Positions 1 to 5,857 of a stretch of DNA of 9,567 nt are shown here, piece by piece. A program made the position numbers and the translations under genes. The notes under the pieces are model-generated. The model was given only the letters and a program-made list of their open reading frames with translations. It was not told the DNA's origin and searched no databases. The stretch is from contig CAKVIS010000057.1 of assembly GCA_934754415.1 (NCBI GenBank), forward strand, positions 1-9,567, written 5' to 3'. Numbering within the stretch: the first letter of the stretch is position 1; every line of letters begins with the position of its first letter. The DNA comes from an uncultured Bulleidia sp. (GTDB lineage: Bacteria; Bacillota_I; Bacilli_A; Erysipelotrichales; Erysipelotrichaceae).

Positions 1-27
1 TTACAAATAGAAGGAAGGACAGCGACA

Positions 28-1320
28 ATGGAATTAATTAAAGTGATTCTAAGTGAAGAAAATCTAGATGAAGCTCTGAGAAGAGTTAAAGCCAACAAAG
101 GTGCATCAGGTATAGACAAGATGCCTGTCAGTAAACTTGATGAATATTTCAAGGTACATAAAGAAGAAATTAAAACTTCAATTATGGAAATGAAATATAA
201 GCCTCAACCGGTAAGAAGAGTCTATATTCCTAAACCTAATGGTAAGAAAAGACCACTAGGAATACCAACAGCAGTAGACAGAGTTATTCAACAGGCTGTT
301 GCACAAGTACTCAGTCAAATCTATGATTCATCATTCAGTGAAAACAGTTACGGTTTCAGACCGAATAGAAGTGCACACGATGCAATAGATAAAGTTTTAG
401 AGTATCTGAATGAAGGCTACGAGTGGGTAATAGATTTGGATATTGAAAAGTATTTCGACACAGTAAATCACGATAAATTGATTTCAATTCTTAGAGAAAA
501 GGTTAATGATAAAACCACACTTCATTTAATTCGTGCTTTCTTAAGAGCAGGAGTAATGGAGAACGGACTGATATCAGCAACGGAAGTCGGCGTGCCTCAA
601 GGAGGTCCACTTTCACCAATCTTGTCAAACATTTATCTTGATAAATTTGATAAGGAACTGGAGGAAAGAGGATTGAGAGCTATACGATATGCCGACGATT
701 GTGACATAATCGTAAAAAGCGAATTAGCTGCCAACCGAGTGATGAAATCCGTAACATCATGGTTGGAAAGAAAACTATTTCTGAAGGTCAGTGCTACCAA
801 AACAAAGGTAGTGAGACCAAACGATAGCAATTTTCTAGGATTCACATTCTGGAAGGGTTCGAAAGGATGGAAGTGTAGACCAAGTGATGACAGAAAGACA
901 AAGCTGTACACAAAAATCAGAGAAGTACTGCAACGAAAAGTAGCAGCGGCCAAACCACTTTCTTATATATTTACAAAAGTGAATCAGATTGTTCGTGGAT
1001 GGATAAACTACTTCCGCATAGGAAGCATGAAGGCGTTCATGAAAGAATTCGGAGAATGGCTACGACACAAGATACGTGTAGTCATAGTCAAACAGTGGAA
1101 AAAGCCAATGAGAATCTATATGAATCTGCAGAAAATCAACAAGAGATTCAAATACAAATTTACAGACGAAGATATATTCAAGGTGGCAAATACAAGACTG
1201 GGATTATACCGTCAATGTGGAATGAACGTAATCAATTTTATCATCAGTCCAAAAGTACTGGGCATACAAAAAGCGGAAAGACCAGGTTTAGTCAATCCGC
1301 TGGAATACTATCTAAGATAG
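28..1320 (+). CDS. ltrA: Group II intron reverse transcriptase/maturase (LtrA type)
   Basis: This is a 430-residue intron-encoded protein. It binds the intron RNA, helps it splice, and reverse transcribes it during retrohoming. Reverse-transcriptase blocks run from about residue 15 to 275: an N-terminal NKGASGID block at 23-30, NSYGFRP at 106-112, the D-x-D region DLDIEKYFD at 136-144, QGGPLSP at 191-197, the catalytic YADD at 221-224, and the NFLGF block near 268-272. The maturase (X) region follows at about 285-345 and includes GWINYF at 324-329. The protein ends near LVNPLEYYLR, so there is no HNH endonuclease domain; such introns usually prime on the replication fork. The start at 28 has AAGGAAGG at 11-18 with a 9-base spacer. 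Length and motif order look complete, so it is probably active. A defence or retron RT is unlikely given the X domain and the flanking ribozyme RNA. Confidence 0.96.
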   Translation: MELIKVILSEENLDEALRRVKANKGASGIDKMPVSKLDEYFKVHKEEIKTSIMEMKYKPQPVRRVYIPKPNGKKRPLGIPTAVDRVIQQAVAQVLSQIYDSSFSENSYGFRPNRSAHDAIDKVLEYLNEGYEWVIDLDIEKYFDTVNHDKLISILREKVNDKTTLHLIRAFLRAGVMENGLISATEVGVPQGGPLSPILSNIYLDKFDKELEERGLRAIRYADDCDIIVKSELAANRVMKSVTSWLERKLFLKVSATKTKVVRPNDSNFLGFTFWKGSKGWKCRPSDDRKTKLYTKIREVLQRKVAAAKPLSYIFTKVNQIVRGWINYFRIGSMKAFMKEFGEWLRHKIRVVIVKQWKKPMRIYMNLQKINKRFKYKFTDEDIFKVANTRLGLYRQCGMNVINFIISPKVLGIQKAERPGLVNPLEYYLR

Positions 1321-1340
1321 TTGTGAATTAATACAAATGT

Positions 1341-1372
1341 AGCGCCGTATACGGAACCGTACGTACGGTGCA
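1341..1372 (+). ncRNA. Group II intron domain V hairpin
   Basis: The catalytic domain V begins with the AGC triad at 1341-1343. The outer stem 1342-1349 pairs with 1364-1371 (8 bp including one G-U). A two-base bulge C1362-G1363 follows, then an inner stem 1350-1353 with 1358-1361 closed by a GAAC loop (1354-1357). The bulge and triad are the expected metal-binding parts. The loop is not a strict GNRA tetraloop; I believe GAAC is common in this intron class, but that is from memory. Confidence 0.88.
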
Positions 1373-1374
1373 AT

Positions 1375-1416
1375 GAGAGGGTCGAAGTAAATTATTTAAC
1401 TTACTTCACTCTACTC
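1375..1416 (+). ncRNA. Group II intron domain VI with branch-point A
   Basis: GAG 1375-1377 pairs with CTC 1414-1416. A1413 is left bulged as the branch point. AGGG 1378-1381 pairs with CTCT 1409-1412 (one G-U), and after a small internal loop GAAGTAA 1384-1390 pairs with TTACTTC 1401-1407 around a ten-base loop. The bulged A sits seven bases from the predicted 3' end, the normal distance for lariat splicing. Confidence 0.82.
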
Positions 1417-1419
1417 TAT

Positions 1420-1734
1420 TTATTTCAGATCTTCCAGCACATGACGTATCACCATCAAAGGACTGTACAACAACATCCTTGGTCCGGAATACCTCATCAC
1501 TTCTCTGATTCTTTCCTTCATCAATGGTGCATAACATTTTGTTGTGCACTTCGAACAAAAAGTCTTTGTGGCCATATGCGGACAATGTGCAATACGTGCC
1601 AGGGCATATTCTTGCAGTTCTCTGCATTCTTTACAAAGCATTCCATGATCTGTTTTATGCTTTCCATGGCAGTAAATTTCTATCATCCTGCTGACTGTCT
1701 GTTTTTCTTTTTCCCGCTTCTTTTCTGTATCCAT
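1420..1734 (-). CDS. ygbA: YgbA-type cysteine-rich protein (nitrous oxide-stimulated promoter family)
   Basis: This small soluble protein of 104 residues matches the YgbA_NO family. Recognisable parts are MIEIYC near 17-22, the cysteine set C22, C34, C37, C51, C60, C63 and C67, and the hallmark REVMRYSGPRMLL near 77-89 followed by a short hydrophobic helix ending in IRHVLEDL. The cysteine spacing suggests metal or Fe-S binding, but the biochemical activity is not established. In enterobacteria the gene is induced by NO through NsrR. I chose ATG 1734 because it begins 5 bases after the stop of the upstream ABC gene; a longer frame from 1788 would overlap that gene by 49 bases. The only Shine-Dalgarno-like sequence, GGAAGG (1749-1754), is 14 bases away, so translational coupling is likely. 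It is the last gene of the operon, and its stop codon abuts the group II intron. Confidence 0.88.
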   Translation of the reverse strand: MDTEKKREKEKQTVSRMIEIYCHGKHKTDHGMLCKECRELQEYALARIAHCPHMATKTFCSKCTTKCYAPLMKERIREVMRYSGPRMLLYSPLMVIRHVLEDLK

Positions 1735-1739
1735 ACGTA

Positions 1740-3374
1740 TCAGCACATCCTTCCGTTTTCTACAGAATACACTGTATCCGAAATACACATAGTGGATTTT
1801 CTGTGACTGACTAACAGTACTGCCTTATCCTTACAACAATCTTTTAAGGATTTTAAAATCACTGCTTCATTTAAGCTGTCCAGATTACTTGTAGGTTCAT
1901 CCAGCAGTACTAACGGTGCATCATGCAGGAAAGCTCTTGCAATTCCCAGTCTTTGTCTTTCTCCTCCAGATAAAGTTTCTCCCAGTTCTCCAATATTGGT
2001 ATCATACCCTTTAGGCAAAGATTCTATAAACTCATGTACAGCAGCTTTCTTACAAGCCTCAATCATCTGTTCTTCTGTAGCTTCAGGATTGGCAATCAAC
2101 AGGTTCTTACGAACACTTTCATGGAATAACACTGTATCCTGCGTCACAAAGCTTTGATTGGCACGTAAAGGTGAAGTGTTGATATCACGTATATTTTCAC
2201 CAGATATCTTTACAGTTCCCTGATCTGTATCCCAGAACCTCATCAGAAGTTTTAATAAGGTGGATTTACCACTGCCACTTTTTCCAGTAATACCGATAAC
2301 TCCCTGTTTTGGAACAGACATTGAAAAATCATTAAGAATTTCTTCCTGCTCATAGGCAAACTGGATATGCTCAACTTCTGCACCTGTATACTGAATGTCT
2401 TTTCCATCTTTCACTTCCTGTACAACTGGCACTTCATCCAGCACATCCAGTACTCTGTTACCCGCCGCAATCGTATTTTGCAGTCCTGTTCCAAGGTTTG
2501 CCAAAGCAATTACCGGACCAAAACTGCTCATCAAAGTAATTACAGATATTACAGCACTTCTGCTGTCAACAGAACCATCCTGTACTAACTTTGAAGCAAC
2601 AAACACCATCAGAACATCAAACAGCAGAAGAATTCCACCTGTTAAAGCAGCACTGGTGCCTCCTTCTCCTTTCAGGTTTTTCTCCTTTTCTGATAAAGAA
2701 TCTGCATAGTCATAGATTTGCTGTAATCTTTGTTCTCCCGCTCCATACTGAATACTTACCTTAACACCTCGTAAGCTGTCTAATACAAACGCATCCAGTT
2801 CACCAAATTCTCTTCGGAAAGATTCTCCAAAGGCCTTACTTCTTTTTGAAGCAATGAAAGGGACAATCACACCCACCACCACATAGGCAACACAGGCTAT
2901 ACCACCCAATACAGGATGAAAACTGCCAATATACACCGTCATAATCACAGACACAATCACAGCAATACCTATCGGACTGATAGTATGTGCATAAAACACT
3001 TCCAGCAATTCAATATCTGCTGTAAGAATTGCTATCAGATTGCCTTTATCTCTTCCTTCCAGTTTTGCAGGAGCCAGTTTTCTTAAAGCTCCAAACACTT
3101 TATCACGTATCAATGCCAGCAATGTAAAGGCAAGATAATGATTACGATTCTGTTCCAGAAGATGAAACACGCCTCTGGCTATGGCAATAACAGGCAACAA
3201 AAATACAACAGTCTTCAAGGAAGTACCTGTTAAGGCCATAGCTCCCAATACAGGGATTCCTATAGCACACAAATGACCTGCCACACCCATAGTTACCGCA
3301 AGAATCATCGTACCAGTTAATGGTTTTACAAGTTTCAATAAACGCATCATTACGTTCAAGCTGCTTCTTTTCAT
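1740..3374 (-). CDS. ABC half-transporter, permease-ATPase fusion, CydC-like
   Basis: This 544-residue protein carries an exporter-type membrane domain (about residues 15-300, several hydrophobic helices) and a C-terminal ATPase. The ATPase motifs are intact: A-loop Y341, Walker A GKSGSGKST 364-372, Q-loop Q412, signature LSGGERQR 468-475, Walker B LVLLDE 488-493 with catalytic E493, and switch H524. It probably forms a heterodimer with the product of the gene just upstream, as CydC does with CydD, the thiol exporter of enterobacteria. The substrate here is unknown. The start at 3374 is one base after the upstream stop (TAA-G-ATG) and has a perfect AGGAGG 9 bases ahead; an upstream in-frame ATG at 3419 would overlap the previous gene and has no such site. 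Annotation pipelines might call it a generic multidrug or amino-acid ABC protein. Confidence 0.93.
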   Translation of the reverse strand: MKRSSLNVMMRLLKLVKPLTGTMILAVTMGVAGHLCAIGIPVLGAMALTGTSLKTVVFLLPVIAIARGVFHLLEQNRNHYLAFTLLALIRDKVFGALRKLAPAKLEGRDKGNLIAILTADIELLEVFYAHTISPIGIAVIVSVIMTVYIGSFHPVLGGIACVAYVVVGVIVPFIASKRSKAFGESFRREFGELDAFVLDSLRGVKVSIQYGAGEQRLQQIYDYADSLSEKEKNLKGEGGTSAALTGGILLLFDVLMVFVASKLVQDGSVDSRSAVISVITLMSSFGPVIALANLGTGLQNTIAAGNRVLDVLDEVPVVQEVKDGKDIQYTGAEVEHIQFAYEQEEILNDFSMSVPKQGVIGITGKSGSGKSTLLKLLMRFWDTDQGTVKISGENIRDINTSPLRANQSFVTQDTVLFHESVRKNLLIANPEATEEQMIEACKKAAVHEFIESLPKGYDTNIGELGETLSGGERQRLGIARAFLHDAPLVLLDEPTSNLDSLNEAVILKSLKDCCKDKAVLLVSHRKSTMCISDTVYSVENGRMC

Positions 3375-3375
3375 C

Positions 3376-5112
3376 TTACGCTGCCTCCTGATACAGATTT
3401 TCCAGCATCTGCTGCTCATCCCAAAGATGCTTATAGGTACCTTTCTTCTTTAAAAGCGCTTCATGTGTACCTTCCTGAACAAGATTTCCATGTTCCAGAA
3501 CATAAATTCTGTCAGATCTGATGACATTGGCAAGTCTGTGAGATATCAGCAGAACAGTCTTCTTACTTTGTGTATCCTTAGCCATGGATAAAATCAGTTC
3601 CATCAGATCATTTTCACTTTCCACATCAATATTGGAAGTAGCTTCATCAAAGATATATATTTTGGAATCATGCAGAATGCCTCTTGCAAGAGCAAGTCTC
3701 TGCCTTTGACCACCAGACAAATTAGAGCCACCTTCCAGCACAGGCATATTCAGTCCATCTTTATCTGCCCGTACAAATTCTTTCAGTTTTACTTTTTCAA
3801 GTACCTGCCATAAATCCTCATCAGTTGCACGTGGATTACCCAAAAGAAGATTCTCTTTTACTGTGCCTTTAAAAAGATAACTGTTATGAGAAATCAGTGT
3901 CATGCATTCCATCACATCTTTTTCAGAAGCCAAAGCTAACTCTGTACCTCCAATGGTCACACTTCCTGTATAGCCTTTATTTCTGCACATCAGAATTCCT
4001 GCAACAGTAGATTTACCACATCCCGATTCTCCAACCAACGAAATAAAGGAACCTTCCGGTATCTCCATAGAAATACCATACAGTATCTCTTTCTCCTTTG
4101 AATATCCAAAATGCAGATTCTGTACTGAAATAGCATATTCTTCATTCAAAGAATCTGTTCCACCATCTTCTGGAAGGTCCAGAATAGCAAAAATCTTATC
4201 ACTGGCTGTCATACCGTTCATAGCCACATGGAAGAAAGATCCTAACTGCCTCATTGGCAAAAAGAAATCTGCAGACAAAAGAATGATGACAAAACATCCT
4301 TTAAAAGTAATATCCTTCTGTACATATCCATTTACAGCCAATAAGATTCCAAGAGCCACTCCACCATAAGCCACAAGGTCCATAACAATGATGGAATTTA
4401 ACTGCATGGTCAGAACTTTCATAGTGATTTCACGAAAATGTTCTGCATCTTCATTCATCTGTCTGTGTCTTTCTTCATCTGCCTGATAGATTTTTAAAGT
4501 TGTCAGTCCCTGAAGATTTTTCAGAAAATGATCAGCAAGCTGTGCATACTGTCCCCAGTAATTCTTTAATAACCTTTTCGCCACTTTCTGTACAATGACA
4601 ATAGAAACAGGAATCAACGGTACACACAGCAATAACACCAATGCCACTTGAAAACTGATTGGCTTTACAGCAAAAAATAAAGTGACCGGTGCAAGAAAAG
4701 CATAAAAAAATTGTGACATATACTGTCCAAAATAAGATTCCAGCTGTTCCACTCCCTCTCCTGCAAGCTGTACCACTTCAGCAGTAGACACATGTTCGGT
4801 ATAAGACGCTCCCAGTTTTAAAAGTTTTTCATAGATTTTTCCTCTGAGTGTTTTCTTGACACTTTTAGAAGCCTGATAAGAGGCAGTATGTGATGCTTTA
4901 ATACATATCACTCTTATCCCCACCGCCAGTATCATGGTGAGTGTACTTTGTCCAAACGATACACCTTTATTCTCTGACAGACTGCTTAATATCTGTGCTA
5001 TGGTATACATCATCACAATATTGCAGCACATTCCAATCCATTGAAACAATACATTCATGGCAATGTATTTTTTAGATTCCGGCACAATTTCCAACAATCT
5101 CTTTTTAATCAT
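3376..5112 (-). CDS. ABC half-transporter, permease-ATPase fusion, CydD-like
   Basis: This 578-residue protein is the first gene of the operon. It has an exporter-type transmembrane domain (about residues 15-300) and an ATPase with Walker A GESGCGKST 361-369, signature LSGGQRQR 465-472, Walker B IYIFDE 485-490 with catalytic E490, and switch H525. The Q-loop position holds H409 (SHNSYLF) where glutamine is usual. The architecture, the pairing with a second fused half-transporter and the general sequence character point to the CydD/CydC branch, which exports cysteine and glutathione in E. coli; no cytochrome bd genes are in the window, so that substrate is not assured. ATG 5112 is preceded by AAGGAG (5125-5130), 12 bases upstream, slightly far but the only candidate. 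Expression is probably controlled by the double palindrome around the promoter. Confidence 0.93.
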   Translation of the reverse strand: MIKKRLLEIVPESKKYIAMNVLFQWIGMCCNIVMMYTIAQILSSLSENKGVSFGQSTLTMILAVGIRVICIKASHTASYQASKSVKKTLRGKIYEKLLKLGASYTEHVSTAEVVQLAGEGVEQLESYFGQYMSQFFYAFLAPVTLFFAVKPISFQVALVLLLCVPLIPVSIVIVQKVAKRLLKNYWGQYAQLADHFLKNLQGLTTLKIYQADEERHRQMNEDAEHFREITMKVLTMQLNSIIVMDLVAYGGVALGILLAVNGYVQKDITFKGCFVIILLSADFFLPMRQLGSFFHVAMNGMTASDKIFAILDLPEDGGTDSLNEEYAISVQNLHFGYSKEKEILYGISMEIPEGSFISLVGESGCGKSTVAGILMCRNKGYTGSVTIGGTELALASEKDVMECMTLISHNSYLFKGTVKENLLLGNPRATDEDLWQVLEKVKLKEFVRADKDGLNMPVLEGGSNLSGGQRQRLALARGILHDSKIYIFDEATSNIDVESENDLMELILSMAKDTQSKKTVLLISHRLANVIRSDRIYVLEHGNLVQEGTHEALLKKKGTYKHLWDEQQMLENLYQEAA

Positions 5113-5124
5113 ATATTCTGCAAA

Positions 5125-5130
5125 CTCCTT
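5125..5130 (-). promoter_or_regulatory. Ribosome binding site of the ABC operon
   Basis: AAGGAG on the minus strand lies 12 bases upstream of ATG 5112. It fixes the start of the first ABC gene although the spacing is longer than the usual 6-9 bases. Confidence 0.6.
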
Positions 5131-5141
5131 AATATATAAAG

Positions 5142-5159
5142 TTAGTTAGCATTAACTAA
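5142..5159. promoter_or_regulatory. Palindromic operator A (MarR-like)
   Basis: A perfect inverted repeat, TTAGTTA-GCAT-TAACTAA, contains the 14-base core TTAG-N6-CTAA (5146-5159). It lies just downstream of the predicted transcription start of the ABC operon, about 30 bases before the start codon. TTAG...CTAA half-sites are typical of MarR/SlyA-type repressors. No regulator gene is adjacent in this window. Confidence 0.7.
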
Positions 5160-5167
5160 TCTTCGAT

Positions 5168-5196
5168 AGATTAGTACACGCTAACTTCTTTGTCAA
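5168..5196 (-). promoter_or_regulatory. Sigma-A-type promoter of the ABC-ygbA operon
   Basis: On the minus strand a perfect -35 TTGACA (5191-5196) is followed after 17 bases by TAATCT (5168-5173) as -10. The -10 is weak, but spacing and -35 are ideal. Transcription would start near 5161, between the two palindromes. Confidence 0.7.
5171..5184. promoter_or_regulatory. Palindromic operator B (MarR-like)
   Basis: TTAGTACACGCTAA has the same TTAG-N6-CTAA form as operator A; the outer four bases of each half are symmetric and the centre is not. It overlaps the -10 box and fills most of the spacer of the operon promoter, so a bound protein would block RNA polymerase. The centres of A's core and B are 25 bases apart. 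Confidence 0.65.
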
Positions 5197-5224
5197 CATT
5201 CTTTCCTGTTTGTCTACCGTACAC

Positions 5225-5252
5225 TTGTATTTTCTGTCTGTTCCATTACAAT
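5225..5252 (+). promoter_or_regulatory. Possible promoter of the small zinc-ribbon gene
   Basis: TTGTAT (5225-5230) and TACAAT (5247-5252) are separated by 16 bases, about 40 bases upstream of the start codon at 5289. The -10 is good and the -35 poor. The promoter is divergent from the ABC operon promoter and lies outside the two palindromes. Confidence 0.45.
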
Positions 5253-5288
5253 AGCTTCCATAGACTTTCATGCAATGAGGTAAAAAAC

Positions 5289-5699
5289 ATGTGGAGCAAA
5301 TTCAAATACAAAGTACAGAGATTTATGACAGGAAGATATGGAGTAGATACTCTTGGAATGCATATTTTATGGTTCTGTGTAGCACTGAGTGTTCTGAGCC
5401 TTTTCTTCAGAAAACAGAGTCCTTTTCTGTATATCCTTATGGATGTACTTACCTTCTATGAACTGTACAGAGCACTGTCTAAAAACCATGGTAAACGCAA
5501 CAGAGAAAACACTCTCTATCTGGATTGTCTTACCAGAGTAAAAAAAAGTTACAAAGTATTCAAAAACAATCTTACAGATAAGCAGTACCACTATTATCTT
5601 TGTCCAAAATGTGCACAGATGATACGTATCCCAAAAGGCAGAGGAAAAATCACCATCCACTGCCCTAACTGCAGACATTCTTTTGACAGGAAAAGTTAA
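5289..5699 (+). CDS. Small membrane protein with C-terminal zinc ribbon
   Basis: The protein has 136 residues. A short basic N-terminus (KFKYKVQRFMTGRYG) leads into two hydrophobic segments at about 22-40 and 45-62, then a charged linker, and a C-terminal zinc ribbon with C105/C108 and C125/C128. The ribbon has the form CPKC...RIPKGRGKITIHCPNC...F, and the tail ends FDRKS. Proteins of this build (GRYG motif, two helices, KGKGK-type ribbon) are widespread and uncharacterised in Lachnospiraceae as I recall them. The ribbon probably faces the cytoplasm; function is unknown. The start at 5289 is chosen over the in-frame ATG at 5190 because GAGGT lies 7 bases ahead and the GRYG N-terminus fits the family; the upstream extension would run through the divergent promoter region. 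It is monocistronic, ended by the terminator at 5700-5725. Confidence 0.85.
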   Translation: MWSKFKYKVQRFMTGRYGVDTLGMHILWFCVALSVLSLFFRKQSPFLYILMDVLTFYELYRALSKNHGKRNRENTLYLDCLTRVKKSYKVFKNNLTDKQYHYYLCPKCAQMIRIPKGRGKITIHCPNCRHSFDRKS

Positions 5700-5725
5700 C
5701 ATCAGGCATCATCTGATGCTTTTTT
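5700..5725 (+). terminator. Rho-independent terminator of the zinc-ribbon gene
   Basis: CATCAG (5700-5705) pairs with CTGATG (5713-5718), or alternatively GCATC (5706-5710) with GATGC (5715-5719). Six Ts follow at 5720-5725. It starts immediately after the stop codon. Confidence 0.75.
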
Positions 5726-5727
5726 CT

Positions 5728-5750
5728 TATACCTTTATCAAAGAGGTATA
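5728..5750. repeat. Inverted repeat upstream of the GH31 gene
   Basis: TATACCT (5728-5734) is mirrored by AGGTATA (5744-5750) around nine bases that can extend the stem by an AT pairing with one bulge. It lies between the preceding terminator and the GH31 gene, 108 bases before its start codon. It may be an operator or an accessory hairpin. Just after it, TTTACA (5751-5756) could be a -35, but the matching -10 is poor. Confidence 0.4.
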
Positions 5751-5832
5751 TTTACATTCATTTTTTCATAAACTCATTTACCAGAACTTCAAGTATTTTT
5801 ACCAACAAGTCCATACCAGAAAAGAAAAGTAT

Positions 5833-5838
5833 TATACT
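5833..5838 (+). promoter_or_regulatory. Candidate -10 box for the GH31 gene
   Basis: TATACT is one mismatch from consensus and lies 25 bases before the GH31 start, but no convincing -35 is found 16-18 bases upstream. It may need an activator, or the true promoter may lie further upstream. A clear catabolite-repression (cre) box was not found. Confidence 0.3.
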
Positions 5839-5857
5839 CAATACAGAGGTATTATCT

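Larger units (their letters stand above)
1..1419 (+). mobile_element. Group II intron, 3' portion (5' end outside the window)
   Basis: The segment holds a complete intron-encoded protein followed by foldable domain V and domain VI RNA, so it is the 3' part of a bacterial group II intron; domains I-III must lie upstream of position 1. The predicted 3' boundary is after T1419, set by the bulged branch-point adenosine A1413 seven nucleotides from the end and by analogy with related introns ending CTACTC-GAT (here CTACTC-TAT). The encoded protein ends after its maturase region with no HNH endonuclease, and the domain V sequence resembles the clostridial class D type as I remember it. The 5' exon, exon-binding sites and copy number cannot be judged here. 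The boundary could be off by one or two bases. Confidence 0.85.

Noticed and set aside
28..1320. Reverse transcriptase as part of a retron, DGR or defence system
   Set aside because: The protein has the maturase X region and is followed by foldable group II domain V and VI, so it is an intron-encoded protein.
1735..1788. Longer ygbA start at 1788
   Set aside because: It overlaps the ABC coding end by 49 bases and adds residues that do not match the family.
1441..1806. 121-codon + strand frame antisense to ygbA
   Set aside because: No ribosome binding site, low-complexity hydrophobic translation, and the opposite strand encodes a clear conserved family.
5190..5288. N-terminal extension of the zinc-ribbon protein from ATG 5190
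   Set aside because: It would begin inside the divergent promoter region with no ribosome binding site; ATG 5289 has GAGGT at proper spacing.
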